DNA of 64,000 bases, taken from Rhizobium pisi. GTDB taxonomy: Bacteria; Pseudomonadota; Alphaproteobacteria; Rhizobiales; Rhizobiaceae. Position 1 is the first letter of the stretch. Every line of letters begins with the position of its first letter. This document shows positions 47,371-56,317 of this stretch, in pieces. Position numbers and translations under genes: made by a program. Below the pieces are notes generated by a model, which saw only the letters and a list, made by a program, of their open reading frames with translations, did not search any database and had not been told where the DNA came from. The stretch is taken from contig NZ_RJJT01000009.1 of NCBI RefSeq assembly GCF_003938655.1, positions 219,639-283,638 on the forward strand. Direction: 5' to 3'.

Positions 47371-49653
47371 TTAGCGGTTCGCAGCCACCGGCCGGACAAG
47401 TGCCGTGACGCGGCGGATGGTGACGCGGCGGTTTTCCTGTTCGGGACCTGCCGTGTTGACCTTCAGATAGCGTTCGCCGTAGCCCTGCGTCGCCAGGTTC
47501 TCCGGCGGGATGCCGTAGACGTCTGTGAGCACGTTGGCGACCGATTCCGCGCGCTGGTCGGAGAGGACCAGATTGCTCTGTTCGGAGCCGACGGCATCCG
47601 TATGACCCTCGATCAGGAAGGTCTCGCTCGGATCCTTCTTCAGCACCTGGCTGATCGCGTCGGCGACCTTGCGCAGCGTACGTGCCTGGGTCATCGGGAT
47701 ATCGGCACTGCCGGTCGCAAAGGTGATCGTATCGAGGTCGATGCGGCGCACCTTGTCGCGGATACGGGCAGAATACTTCACTTCGTCGAGCGAATAGACG
47801 CGCTCCACCGGCTCGACGGGCGGCTCGCTCAGGAACTCGTAATAGTCCCGGTTCGGGTCGCTGCGAGTGTCGATGATATAGTCGTCGAGCGGTACGCGCA
47901 GGCGCATCGGCGGCAGGTTGGCGCCCGGATCCTCGAAATAGTCACGGTCCGGATCGCCGTAGAGTTCCGGCGAATAATAGAGCACATCCTCGCGCCCGCG
48001 GGCATCAACGCGCGACCGCTGGATGATGTCGCCGTAACGGTTGCGGATCGTGACGATGCGATAGCCTTCCGGCCGCATGATCGTCTCGCGATAACGGTCG
48101 CCCGAAAGCTCTTCATAGGTCGGCCGTTCGCCATCGCGCAGGAACCGCCTGTCGTCGTCGCTACGAACGATGACCTGATTGTTGTACTGGATGATCACGC
48201 GGTTGTCTTCGGTGTGGTTGTCGATGCGCACCTCGTTCGGACGGGTAAATTGCGGTCGCTCGTCGAGCCTAGTACCCTTCTCGCTGGTCACCGCCTCGAT
48301 CTTGACTGCGGGCGCCGCTACGCCGCCGGTGGCGGCCTGCGCCTCGGCGTCGGAGGTCGGCACCTTGAAGTCCTTGCTGTCGGCACGCTGTTTGTCGCGG
48401 TCGCGGCGGCCTTCGCGGCCCTTGCTGCGATCGGCATCCTTGTCGCTGTCGAGCACGGCGGCGCCATTCTGGACCGGCAGCACGACGGTCTCGCTGCTCT
48501 TGGCCGGATCCGCCGCGATCTGCTTGCGGCGCTGAAGCTCTTCGGGCGAAACCTTCTCGGGCGCAGGAATAGCCTGCTCCACCTGCTGGCCGCCGCTGGC
48601 ATTCGGCAGCGGCTGGGCAGTGTCAGTGGCCGGCGCAGCCGGCTGCACACCGACGGGCTGAGTGCCGGCGGGCTGCTCGCCGGCAGGTTTTGCCGCCGTG
48701 CCTTCCTTGGGTTTCGCTACGGGTGCGGCTTCCGGGGCGGCCGCCTTGTCTTGGGTCGCCTTGTCTGCAGGCGCTACGGCCTCGCCGGCGACCGGCTTCT
48801 TCTCGGCCGGCGCTTCGGCGGCAGGTTTTGCCTCCGGCTTGGCTTCGGGCTTAGCCTGTTCTTCGGTCGGCGTTACCGCCTCGGGAGCTACAGTCTCGGC
48901 CTTGCCCTTGCCTTTGTCGCGCAGGCGCTGCTTGCCGCCTTCCGGCTTGGTTTCAGGTTCAGCCTGCTCGACCTGCGGCTGGGCCTGTTTCGCGGCCGGC
49001 TGCTGTTCGGGCTGCGGCTGGGCCTCTTTCGCGGCAGGCTGCTGCGCGGGCTGCGGCTGCGCCTCCGGCTCGGCCTGCTGGGCCTCTGGCTTCTTGTGCT
49101 TCTTCGGCTTTTCCTGCGTTACCGGCTGCTCTTCCTGCTGCGGGGCGGCCTCCGGCTTTGCCTCGGGCTGGGCCTCCTGTTTGGCCTTCCGCTCGGGCTT
49201 GCTTTCAGGCTGCTCCACGGGCGCCGCATTGGGTGCCTCAGCCTTAGGCGCCTCGACCTTGGGTGCCTCAGCCTTGGGTGCCTCGGCCTTCGGCGCTTCC
49301 GCCTCTGCCTTGGGCTCAGGCGCAGCGGGCTCCTTCCGCTCGGCCTTGGGCTTTTCCGCGGGCGCTTCCTTCTGCGCCGGCTGTTCGGCGGCAGGCGCCT
49401 TTTCGGCCGGGGCTTCCTCCTGCTCCTTGTGCTTTTTCTTCTTCAGCAGCTCTTCTTCGGAGGGCGCATCCTGCGCCACTTCGGCTGGCGCATCTTGCGC
49501 CACCTCGAAGCTTCCCTGCTCGATTTGCCGCATGGCAGCAGCCTGCGTCTCAACGCCGCGCATGGCGGCCATCGCCGCTGCCGGCTGCAGGGCCAGCGAG
49601 AGGGAAAGCAGCGGAAAAGCCGCACTTGCGAACAATCTTGATTTCATGCCCAT
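47371..49653 (-). CDS. OmpA-family outer-membrane protein with a long low-complexity region
   Basis: The 760-residue protein has a signal peptide, then about 330 residues rich in Ala, Pro, Glu, Lys and Gln, with tandem KAEAP-type pentapeptides (residues about 117-140). A middle domain (about 460-640, with NRVIIQYNNQVIVRSDDD) precedes a C-terminal OmpA-like peptidoglycan-binding domain (FATGSADIPMTQ, EGHTDAVGS and LSDQRAESVANVL). It should link the outer membrane to peptidoglycan. The repetitive third makes a misleading 763-codon frame on the other strand. It is a single gene with its own terminator. Confidence 0.92.
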   Translation of the reverse strand: MGMKSRLFASAAFPLLSLSLALQPAAAMAAMRGVETQAAAMRQIEQGSFEVAQDAPAEVAQDAPSEEELLKKKKHKEQEEAPAEKAPAAEQPAQKEAPAEKPKAERKEPAAPEPKAEAEAPKAEAPKAEAPKVEAPKAEAPNAAPVEQPESKPERKAKQEAQPEAKPEAAPQQEEQPVTQEKPKKHKKPEAQQAEPEAQPQPAQQPAAKEAQPQPEQQPAAKQAQPQVEQAEPETKPEGGKQRLRDKGKGKAETVAPEAVTPTEEQAKPEAKPEAKPAAEAPAEKKPVAGEAVAPADKATQDKAAAPEAAPVAKPKEGTAAKPAGEQPAGTQPVGVQPAAPATDTAQPLPNASGGQQVEQAIPAPEKVSPEELQRRKQIAADPAKSSETVVLPVQNGAAVLDSDKDADRSKGREGRRDRDKQRADSKDFKVPTSDAEAQAATGGVAAPAVKIEAVTSEKGTRLDERPQFTRPNEVRIDNHTEDNRVIIQYNNQVIVRSDDDRRFLRDGERPTYEELSGDRYRETIMRPEGYRIVTIRNRYGDIIQRSRVDARGREDVLYYSPELYGDPDRDYFEDPGANLPPMRLRVPLDDYIIDTRSDPNRDYYEFLSEPPVEPVERVYSLDEVKYSARIRDKVRRIDLDTITFATGSADIPMTQARTLRKVADAISQVLKKDPSETFLIEGHTDAVGSEQSNLVLSDQRAESVANVLTDVYGIPPENLATQGYGERYLKVNTAGPEQENRRVTIRRVTALVRPVAANR

Positions 49654-49984
49654 CGGGTATCCTCGATCCTGTTTGAGCTTCCTGAAGGCCGATAGGCCCC
49701 GGTTTCGCCCCTAGCTTCGCATTGAGGCGAAACGGCGAAATGGCAATCGCCAAACCGCCGATTTGTTCCCGTTCTAGGAATTCGGGGATTAACCTCGCGT
49801 GAATGTTGCAGTCTGCCGGCGTTCATCTCGCCGGCTGTTTGCACTGCAAATTGCGCGGGAATTTCTGTTGCAATTCTATGAAAAAAAGTCTGATTATCGC
49901 CGCAAGGCGGTGTTCGTCACCGTTGAACAGCAGCCGTCAGCCCAAGAGAAAAAAGCGCGATGGCTACCAACAGAGAGGATCCTC
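49654..49984. other. Divergent control region, OmpA-family gene / amino-acid ABC importer
   Basis: About 330 bp with no supportable gene. The right half is AT-rich (TTCTATGAAAAAAAGTC) and probably holds the promoter of the binding protein gene. An open frame through it has no start or family of its own. Confidence 0.4.
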
Positions 49985-50758
49985 ATGCACATCTCCACCC
50001 GTATCTTCGCGGCAGCCTCGCTCGCAGCGATGTCTCTCTTTGCCGGATCGGCCATGGCCGACGGCGAAAAATATGTGATCGGCACCGATTCGACCTATCC
50101 GCCCTTCGAATTCGTCGACGCGAGCGGCACGATCCAGGGCTTCGACATCGATATCACCAAGGCGCTCTGTGCCGAAATGAAGGCCGAATGCACTTTCGTC
50201 AGCACCGACTGGGACGGCATCATCCCGGCGCTCAACGCCAAGAAATTCGACATGATCGTCTCGTCCATGTCGATCACGCCTGAGCGTCTCAAGCTCGTCG
50301 ACTTCTCCAACAAGTACTACAACACCCCGCCGGCCATCGCCGTGCCGAAGGACTCCAAGATCACTGACGTTGCCGGCCTGAAGGGCAAGGTGATCGGCGC
50401 ACAGACCTCCACGACGCATGCCAACTACGCCGAAAAGCACCTCGCCGACACCGAACTGAAGCTCTATCCCACGGCTGACGAATACAAGCTCGACGTTTCC
50501 AGCGGCCGTGTCGATGCCGTCATCGACGACGTCGTCGTTCTCTCCGAATGGGTCAAGTCCGATGCCGGCGCCTGCTGCAAGATCCTGACGACCCTGCCGG
50601 TCGACAAGGAAATCAACGGCAACGGCGCAGGCATCGCCATCCGCAAGGGCGACCCGCTGAAGGAAAAGCTCAACACGGCGATCGCCGCGATCCGCGCCAG
50701 CGGCGAGTACAAGAAGATCCAGGACAAGTACTTCGACTTCGACGTTTACGGCGAATGA
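49985..50758 (+). CDS. Polar amino-acid ABC transporter, periplasmic binding protein
   Basis: The 257-residue protein has a signal peptide (FAAASLAAMSLFAGSAMA) and the family-3 solute-binding signature GFDIDITKALCAEMKAEC, preceded by YVIGTDSTYPPFEF. It resembles the opine/basic amino-acid binders (OccT, NocT, ArgT type). GAGG precedes the ATG. An intrinsic terminator lies between it and the permease genes, a usual way of giving more binding protein than membrane subunits. Confidence 0.92.
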   Translation: MHISTRIFAAASLAAMSLFAGSAMADGEKYVIGTDSTYPPFEFVDASGTIQGFDIDITKALCAEMKAECTFVSTDWDGIIPALNAKKFDMIVSSMSITPERLKLVDFSNKYYNTPPAIAVPKDSKITDVAGLKGKVIGAQTSTTHANYAEKHLADTELKLYPTADEYKLDVSSGRVDAVIDDVVVLSEWVKSDAGACCKILTTLPVDKEINGNGAGIAIRKGDPLKEKLNTAIAAIRASGEYKKIQDKYFDFDVYGE

Positions 50759-50785
50759 GAAATTCGGTATCTGGCCGATGAACGT

Positions 50786-50820
50786 AATGGCGGGAGGCTT
50801 GCTCTTCCGCCATTTTTGTT
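50786..50820 (+). terminator. Intergenic terminator/attenuator after the binding protein gene
   Basis: AATGGCGG (50786-50793) pairs with CCGCCATT (50807-50814), followed by TTTTTGTTT. It sits 28 bp past the binding protein stop and 52 bp before the first permease gene. Partial read-through would lower permease expression. Confidence 0.8.
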
Positions 50821-50871
50821 TGACAAAGGTGGCAAGATCAAAACGGCAAAAGCCGTGAGGGGAATTCTCGC

Positions 50872-51678
50872 ATGGGCGGATTATTTTCCGCGCTTGGCTC
50901 CTTCTGGAGCTCACTTGTGCACATATTCGATCCGCTATGCGGACCCGTCGGCATCTTCACCTGGTTGGGTCAGTCGACGATTCTTGCCTGTGGCGATACC
51001 GGCTGGGGCGACGAGATCGCGGTCGGCCTTCAGATCACTGTATCGGTCGCGATCGTCACCCTGCCGATCGGCCTCATCATTGGATTTCTGGTGGCACTTG
51101 GCCAGCAATCGGAGGAAAAGTCGCTGCGGCTGGCGGCCGGCGTCTACACCACGATCTTTCGCGGGCTGCCGGAGCTTCTGACGCTCTTCATCATCTATTA
51201 CGGCATTCAGATCCTCATCCAGAATCTGCTGGATTTCGCCGGCTATAGCGGTCCGCCGGTCGAAATCAACGCCTTCCTCGCCGGTGTCATCGCACTGTCG
51301 GTCGTCTTTTCCGCCTATTGCTCGGAAGTGCTGCTCTCGGCCTTCCGGGCCATTCCCAAGGGACAATATGAAGCCGGAGATGCACTTGGCCTGCATCGTG
51401 GCCGCACGCTGCGCCTCATCGTTCTGCCCCAGCTCGTGCGAATTGCCCTGCCTGGCCTCACGAACCTCTGGATGGTGCTGCTGAAGGATACGTCCTATGT
51501 GTCGATCATCAGCCTTGCCGATATCCTGCGCCAGACGAGTGTCGCCGTGCGCGTGACCAAGGAGCCGTTCTTCTTCTACGGCATTGCCTGCTGTCTCTAC
51601 CTGGCGCTGGCCATCCTTTCCTCTTTCCTGCTCGTCTATGTCGACCGCTGGGCCAAGCGCTCGGAGGTCCGTCGATGA
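50872..51678 (+). CDS. Polar amino-acid ABC transporter permease 1
   Basis: The 268-residue protein has five or six membrane helices and the HisMQ-type EAA loop EAGDALGLHRGRTLRLIVLP, which docks the ATPase, plus FRGLPELLTLFIIYYG. It overlaps permease 2 by four bases (ATGA at 51675-51678). With the binding protein it forms an Occ/Noc/His-type importer, but no ATPase gene follows. Confidence 0.93.
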   Translation: MGGLFSALGSFWSSLVHIFDPLCGPVGIFTWLGQSTILACGDTGWGDEIAVGLQITVSVAIVTLPIGLIIGFLVALGQQSEEKSLRLAAGVYTTIFRGLPELLTLFIIYYGIQILIQNLLDFAGYSGPPVEINAFLAGVIALSVVFSAYCSEVLLSAFRAIPKGQYEAGDALGLHRGRTLRLIVLPQLVRIALPGLTNLWMVLLKDTSYVSIISLADILRQTSVAVRVTKEPFFFYGIACCLYLALAILSSFLLVYVDRWAKRSEVRR

Positions 51679-52505
51679 GCTACGCTGAAACATTGATCCC
51701 CCCGCAGCCGGCACCCCGCGCGGTGGCAAAGCCGATGACGGCCACACGCCTCGCCGGCTATACATTCGTCACCTTCTGGGCGCTGCTTGCCGCGCTCTTA
51801 ATCTACACCGTCATCAATGGCTGGGATCCGGAGAAGTTCACCCGCTACGGGCCGCGTTATCTGCACGGCCTGTGGATGACGCTCAGCATTGTGGGCATTT
51901 CGGTCGTCTGCGGCGCCGTGCTGTCTCTGCCGCTCGCCATGGCGCGCATGTCGAAAAATCGCCTGCTGAACTGGCTGGCCTACGGCTACATCTATTTCTT
52001 CCGCGGCACGCCGCTGCTGGCGCAGCTCTTTCTGGTCTATTACGGCCTCGGTGCGTTCCGGCCGCAGCTGGAATCGGTCGGTGTCTGGTGGTTCTTCCGC
52101 GATGCCTGGTTTTGCGGCGTCTTCGCCATGACCATCAATACCGCGGCCTATCAGGCGGAAATCCTGCGCGGCGCCATCGAAAGCGTGCCGTATGGCCAGC
52201 GCGAGGCGGCCGATTCACTCGGCATCCACAGGATCATCGCTTTCCGCAAGATCATCCTGCCGCAGGCCTTCATCGTGGCGCTACGCCCCTATGGCAACGA
52301 AATCATCCTGCTCATCAAGGGCTCGGCGGTCGTTGCCATCATCACCGTGCTCGACCTGATGGGCGAGACGCGCTACGCCTTCTCCCGCACCTTCGACTAC
52401 CAGACCTATCTCTGGGCGGCGATCTTCTACCTCTCGATCGTCGAGGCGCTTCGTCATCTCTGGGCCTGGATCGAGCGCCGCCTGACCCGGCACCTGAAAC
52501 GCTGA
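51675..52505 (+). CDS. Polar amino-acid ABC transporter permease 2
   Basis: The 276-residue protein has the same fold as permease 1, with FFRGTPLLAQLFLVYYG and the EAA loop REAADSLGIHRIIAFRKIIL. The two should form a heterodimeric channel. The gene is translationally coupled to permease 1. Its 3' flank is a palindromic repeat instead of the ATPase gene often found there, so the ATPase must come from another locus. Confidence 0.93.
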   Translation: MSYAETLIPPQPAPRAVAKPMTATRLAGYTFVTFWALLAALLIYTVINGWDPEKFTRYGPRYLHGLWMTLSIVGISVVCGAVLSLPLAMARMSKNRLLNWLAYGYIYFFRGTPLLAQLFLVYYGLGAFRPQLESVGVWWFFRDAWFCGVFAMTINTAAYQAEILRGAIESVPYGQREAADSLGIHRIIAFRKIILPQAFIVALRPYGNEIILLIKGSAVVAIITVLDLMGETRYAFSRTFDYQTYLWAAIFYLSIVEALRHLWAWIERRLTRHLKR

Positions 52506-52553
52506 TGCACGACGCCCAAAAGTGTGTCACGGTTTTGGGATAATGGCATGCAT
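52505..52553 (+). repeat. Conserved-loop palindromic element, copy A
   Basis: The stem CCCAAAA (52515-52521) / TTTTGGG (52533-52539) with outer ATGC/GCAT encloses the loop GTGTGTCACGG. It belongs to the family with copies at 52985, 60596 and 62526. It begins at the permease 2 stop codon. Confidence 0.7.
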
Positions 52554-52630
52554 TCCGGCTGGCAGCACTCGCCTAGCGATGCTGCCAAGCCATTGAAAAC
52601 AAAAAGAATATATCCTTTGCAACCTATCTG

Positions 52631-52645
52631 TTAAGCTTCCGTTAA
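52631..52645 (+). promoter_or_regulatory. CtrA-type site upstream of usg
   Basis: TTAAGCTTCCGTTAA is an exact match to TTAA-N7-TTAA, the full CtrA box of Alphaproteobacteria. It lies about 70 bp before the usg start in an AT-rich promoter region. Cell-cycle control by CtrA is inferred. Confidence 0.6.
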
Positions 52646-52715
52646 CCACTCACATGGTTTCATTTCATGTAGCGCTAATAAAAGCGCGAGTGGGAACGAG
52701 AAGAAGCTGAATACG

Positions 52716-52982
52716 ATGCACAAGGACATGGAAAAGCAATTGCAGGGCTATGGTCTGACGACCGCCCAGATCCTCTACCACCTGCCGGACCATCCGGCGA
52801 TTCTGCAGACCTACGTTTGGCAGGATTACGACCTCGCCCCGGACTTTCCCGAAATGCGCGGCTTCCTGAAGTTCTGGCAGGAAAAGCTCGACGGGCCGCT
52901 GCATTCGGTGCGCTACGTCCACCGCAAGCTGATCTCGGCAAGCGAGTGGCGGGCGCTGAAGGGCGAATTCATCTTGCACTAG
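52716..52982 (+). CDS. usg: Usg family protein
   Basis: The 88-residue cytoplasmic protein matches the conserved alphaproteobacterial Usg protein (LQGYGLTTAQILYHLPDHP, then TYVWQDYDLAPDFPEM and GPLHSVRYVH). In Caulobacter usg lies upstream of trpF; here no trp gene is near. The role is unknown. The ATG at 52716 is preferred; the ATG at 52728 has GGAC too close. Confidence 0.88.
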   Translation: MHKDMEKQLQGYGLTTAQILYHLPDHPAILQTYVWQDYDLAPDFPEMRGFLKFWQEKLDGPLHSVRYVHRKLISASEWRALKGEFILH

Positions 52983-52984
52983 AA

Positions 52985-53036
52985 AGAGCTGGAGATGTCG
53001 TCCGAAAGCCGCTCACACTTTTCGGCATCAGGCTCT
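52985..53036 (-). repeat. Conserved-loop palindromic element, copy B
   Basis: Read on the minus strand, the stem CCGAAAA/CTTTCGG encloses GTGTGAGCGG, with outer arms AGAGCC/AGCTCT. It fills the gap between the usg stop and the DUF2270 stop, so it may also help end both transcripts. Confidence 0.7.
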
Positions 53037-53038
53037 GA

Positions 53039-53764
53039 TCAGACATGCGCCTCGCCATGGCCGAATTCGCCTTCGTCGCGATCCGGACGCAACGCGAAAC
53101 CGAGCATGCCGAGATAGAAGGCGACGACGATTGCGATGACTGCAAGGCCGGGAAGCGGCCCGAGCACCGCATTGTCGATGACATAGCTCCATGAGTGCGC
53201 TTGCAGCGCCAGCACGCCCTCCGTCTGCAGTTTCGGCGTTGAGATCTTCAGGCACCAGGCAAGAAACAGGATGAAATACATCCAGCCGTAATTGCGTTTG
53301 AGGCGCCGGTGCATCGCTTCTGAGTAGCTGAGCAGAAAGCGCGGATGACGCAGACTGTTGGCGATCACGCCGGCCCATTCATTGCCGGCGGCGGCATCGG
53401 GCGCCAGGATCTGTGCGAAATAGCAGCGCTCGATCTGCCGGATGCGGGCGCGGTAGATATCGAAGAAGCGGTAGCGTCGTGCCTCGATCATCAAAAGCAG
53501 CGTCACCAGCATCATCCCGAACAAGAGCACGCCGTGATGCGAGGTCGGCGTCGACAACGATACTGAAAGCAAGGCCGCCACCACAGTGATCGCCCAGTTG
53601 GACGTCCGGTCGATGCGGTCGCGCCAGCTCGTCATCCGTCCGAGTTCGCCGCGGTAATAATGAATGAGCGTATTGGTGACCTCGCTTGGCGTACCGGGTA
53701 GCAGCGAGGTTCGCGCGCCCTCGCTTTCCCTTGCCGATAGCATTCCATCTTGTTCCATTTTCAT
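53039..53764 (-). CDS. DUF2270 family membrane protein
   Basis: The 241-residue protein has a soluble N-terminus (LIHYYRGELGRMTSWRDRID) and about four membrane helices in two pairs, matching DUF2270, whose function is unknown. The start MKMEQDGML at 53764 has the strong ribosome site GGGAGG; the frame is open to 53824 without similarity. It diverges from the TPR-methyltransferase gene. Confidence 0.88.
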   Translation of the reverse strand: MKMEQDGMLSARESEGARTSLLPGTPSEVTNTLIHYYRGELGRMTSWRDRIDRTSNWAITVVAALLSVSLSTPTSHHGVLLFGMMLVTLLLMIEARRYRFFDIYRARIRQIERCYFAQILAPDAAAGNEWAGVIANSLRHPRFLLSYSEAMHRRLKRNYGWMYFILFLAWCLKISTPKLQTEGVLALQAHSWSYVIDNAVLGPLPGLAVIAIVVAFYLGMLGFALRPDRDEGEFGHGEAHV

Positions 53765-53879
53765 GGCTTTTCCTCCCTTCGTCTTCTTTTCAGCCATTCT
53801 GCGCCTGTCGCCACGCCATTGCAAAACATCGAAAGCCGCCTTAGAGCCATGCCCTGAAACAGAAGGACAATGGACGGCG

Positions 53880-54698
53880 ATGGCAAAGAAGATCGACGAA
53901 GAAGCCCTTGGCGAAGCCTATAACCGGGCGCTGGCGCTGGAAAAGGCCGGCGATGTCGACGCGGCGGTGGCAGCCTATGAGGAAGTCCTGGCGATCGATC
54001 CCGAAGATCACGGCGGTGCCGCCGTGCGCATCGCCGCAATGGGCCGCGGCGAAACCCCGGCCAAGGCCCCCGACGCCTATGTTGAAACCCTGTTCGACCA
54101 GCATGCCGAGGTCTTTGAGGATGTGCTCGTCGAGCAGCTCGGCTATCACGTGCCGATGCTGGTGCGCCAGCGCCTGCAGGCGTTGAAGCTCGGGCCGTTC
54201 AAGCGCCTGCTCGATCTCGGCTGCGGTACGGGCCTCACTGGCGGCGCATTGCGCGATATCTGTGCTGATATGACCGGCATCGATATTTCGGAGAAGATGG
54301 TCGAGATCGCCCATGAAAAGGACCTCTATGAGACGCTCTTCGTCGCCGAAGTCGAGGATTTCCTTGAGGACAACGACGAAGAAGCCTTTCATATCATCAC
54401 CGCAACCGACGTGCTGCCCTATCTCGGCGCGCTCGAACCGCTGTTCTTCGGTGCGGCCGAGAATCTGACGCCGGGCGGCCTCTTCATCTTCTCCTCCGAA
54501 ACCCTGCCTGAGGAAAGTTTCGCCGGTCGCGCCTACATGGTCGGTCCGCACCAGCGTTTCGCCCATGCCGACGCCTATGTGAGGGAGCGCCTGACGGCCA
54601 CAGGTTTCGAACTTGTCGAAATATCGGATATCAACGTGCGCATGGAAGACGGCCAGCCGACGCCCGGCCATTTGGTGTTTGCTCGACATATCGGCTGA
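53880..54698 (+). CDS. TPR-containing SAM-dependent methyltransferase
   Basis: The 272-residue protein has an N-terminal tetratricopeptide unit (LALEKAGDVDAAVAAYEEVLAIDPEDHGG cut here as residues 15-43) and a class I methyltransferase domain. Motif I is LLDLGCGTGLTGG, and the acidic TGIDISEKM follows. It fits the predicted methyltransferase plus TPR family (COG4976-like). The substrate is unknown, perhaps a protein recognised through the TPR. The ATG at 53880 gives the family start; the frame is open from 53664. Confidence 0.9.
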   Translation: MAKKIDEEALGEAYNRALALEKAGDVDAAVAAYEEVLAIDPEDHGGAAVRIAAMGRGETPAKAPDAYVETLFDQHAEVFEDVLVEQLGYHVPMLVRQRLQALKLGPFKRLLDLGCGTGLTGGALRDICADMTGIDISEKMVEIAHEKDLYETLFVAEVEDFLEDNDEEAFHIITATDVLPYLGALEPLFFGAAENLTPGGLFIFSSETLPEESFAGRAYMVGPHQRFAHADAYVRERLTATGFELVEISDINVRMEDGQPTPGHLVFARHIG

Positions 54699-54801
54699 CG
54701 GCGATACTTGCGCATTCGGCGAAGTATTTGTTGCGTAATGTCGGCGGACCTGATACTTAGTTGATCGGTAAAGTTTTTCGCAACGATAGAAAGGTCGCCT
54801 G

Positions 54802-55488
54802 ATGTCGCTCGTGTTCTATGGGCATCCGCTTGCCTCTTTCTGCCACAAGGTGCTGATCGCGCTTTATGAAAACGCGACCCCTTTCGAAAACCGCATCGTC
54901 GATCTTTCAGATGAGACGTCGCGCGCCGATCTCTTCCGCTTCTGGCCGGTCGGCAAGATGCCGCTGCTCAGGGACGAGGTGCGCGACAGCACCATTCCCG
55001 AGACGTCGATCATCATCGAATATCTCGATCATTATTATCCCGGCCCCGTGTGTCTTCTGCCGCTGGAAATCGACCGGGCCCTCCAGGTTCGCCTCTGGGA
55101 CCGCTTCTTCGACCATTATGTCCAGGTGCCGATGCAGGCGCTCGTCAGCAATCGTCGGCGCGCTGACGGCACCGCGGACGAGATCGAAATAGCGGCCTCC
55201 AGAACGACGCTCGCCACCGCCTATGCGATGATCGAAAAGCAGCTGGGCGATAGCCCTTACATAACGGGCGAGGACTTCACCATGGCTGATTGCGCCGCGG
55301 CTCCCGCCCTCTTCTATGCCGAGACGCTTGTTCCGTTTTCTCCAGATCAGCCGAAGCTTCGCGCCTATTACAACAGGCTGCTAGCGCGTCCATCCTTTGC
55401 AAGGGTGCTGGATGAGGCCCGCCCCTATTTCAAGTTCTTTCCCTACCATGAAAAGCTCCCTGCCCGCTTCCGGGATGCAGCGGAATGA
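54802..55488 (+). CDS. Glutathione S-transferase family protein
   Basis: The 228-residue protein has a thioredoxin-fold N-terminal domain (LVFYGHPLASFCHKVLIALYE, PVGKMPLL, PETSIIIEYLDHYYP) and a helical C-terminal domain with the conserved TGEDFTMADCAAAPALFYAE. A Cys at the start of helix 1 suggests a beta/omega-like enzyme with thiol chemistry. It overlaps the ArsR gene by four bases (ATGA), so it leads a three-gene operon. Confidence 0.9.
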   Translation: MSLVFYGHPLASFCHKVLIALYENATPFENRIVDLSDETSRADLFRFWPVGKMPLLRDEVRDSTIPETSIIIEYLDHYYPGPVCLLPLEIDRALQVRLWDRFFDHYVQVPMQALVSNRRRADGTADEIEIAASRTTLATAYAMIEKQLGDSPYITGEDFTMADCAAAPALFYAETLVPFSPDQPKLRAYYNRLLARPSFARVLDEARPYFKFFPYHEKLPARFRDAAE

Positions 55489-55826
55489 TCGAAAGCCAGG
55501 TGCATCTCGACCGTATGTTCCACGCGCTTTCCGATCGTAGCCGCCGCGGCATGATCGATCGGCTCGGCCGCGGCCCGGCCTCCGTCACCGAGCTTGCCGC
55601 GCCCCTCGCCGTTGCCCTGCCGACGGTCATGAAACATCTGCAGGTACTGGAGGAGAGCGGCCTCGTGCTGTCGGAAAAATCCGGGCGGGTGCGAACCTAC
55701 CGCCTGCAGCAGGACGCGCTTGCCGCCGTCGAACGCTGGGTGGAGCAGCGAAAGACCCGCTGGACCGCCGCCTTCGACAGAATGGACCAACTTCTCGCCG
55801 ATGAAACGGAGGCCCTTCCCGAATGA
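55485..55826 (+). CDS. ArsR family regulator (first ArsR-SRPBCC pair)
   Basis: The 113-residue winged-helix protein has ALSDRSRRGMIDRLGRGPA at the start and the recognition segment PTVMKHLQVLEESGLV. No Cys metal site is present, so it is likely a non-metal ArsR of the type paired with SRPBCC (Aha1-like) proteins. It overlaps both neighbours by ATGA: GST upstream and SRPBCC downstream. Confidence 0.92.
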   Translation: MIESQVHLDRMFHALSDRSRRGMIDRLGRGPASVTELAAPLAVALPTVMKHLQVLEESGLVLSEKSGRVRTYRLQQDALAAVERWVEQRKTRWTAAFDRMDQLLADETEALPE

Positions 55827-56302
55827 CGATACGATCCGCCGAACATACGACCTTCGTCATCGAGCGCCGCTTGAAGGTGCCGGTCGCCCGCGTTTTCCGC
55901 GCATGGTCGAGCCCCGAATCCAAGCGCCAATGGTTCGCCTGCCACGGCGACTGGGCGTCGCTGGAATATGCGCTCGATTTTCGTCCCGGCGGCGCGGAGA
56001 AGAACTATGTCGCCGATACCGATGGACTGCTGCATGCCTATGACGCGCATTACATCGATATCGTGCCCGATTCCCGCATCATCTATGCCTATGAGATGAA
56101 GCTCGGCGAAACCCGCATATCCGCCTCGCTCGCCACCGTCGCCTTCAAAGCCCAACCCGGCGGCGGCACCAGGATGGTCTTCACCGAGCAGGTGGTTTTC
56201 CTCGACGGCTACGCCGACAACGGCGCCCGCCTTCAAGGCACCGAGATCGGCCTGAACAATCTCGAACTTTTTCTTGAGCGCGAGACGAGCCCGATTCACT
56301 AG
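55823..56302 (+). CDS. SRPBCC (AHSA1-like) domain protein, first pair
   Basis: The 159-residue protein is a single START-like/AHSA1 fold (IERRLKVPVARVFRAWSSPE, WFACHGDW, and FTEQVVFLDGYADN). Such proteins bind hydrophobic ligands and are commonly coupled to an ArsR gene. It overlaps ArsR by ATGA and ends 15 bp before the convergent DUF1801 gene. Confidence 0.9.
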   Translation: MTIRSAEHTTFVIERRLKVPVARVFRAWSSPESKRQWFACHGDWASLEYALDFRPGGAEKNYVADTDGLLHAYDAHYIDIVPDSRIIYAYEMKLGETRISASLATVAFKAQPGGGTRMVFTEQVVFLDGYADNGARLQGTEIGLNNLELFLERETSPIH

Positions 56303-56317
56303 GCGATCTGGATCGCC

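Noticed and set aside
47350..49641. A 763-codon frame opposite the OmpA-family gene
   Set aside because: It mirrors the low-complexity Ala/Pro/Glu/Lys region as Leu/Arg/Gly runs. The minus-strand frame has the signal peptide and OmpA domain.
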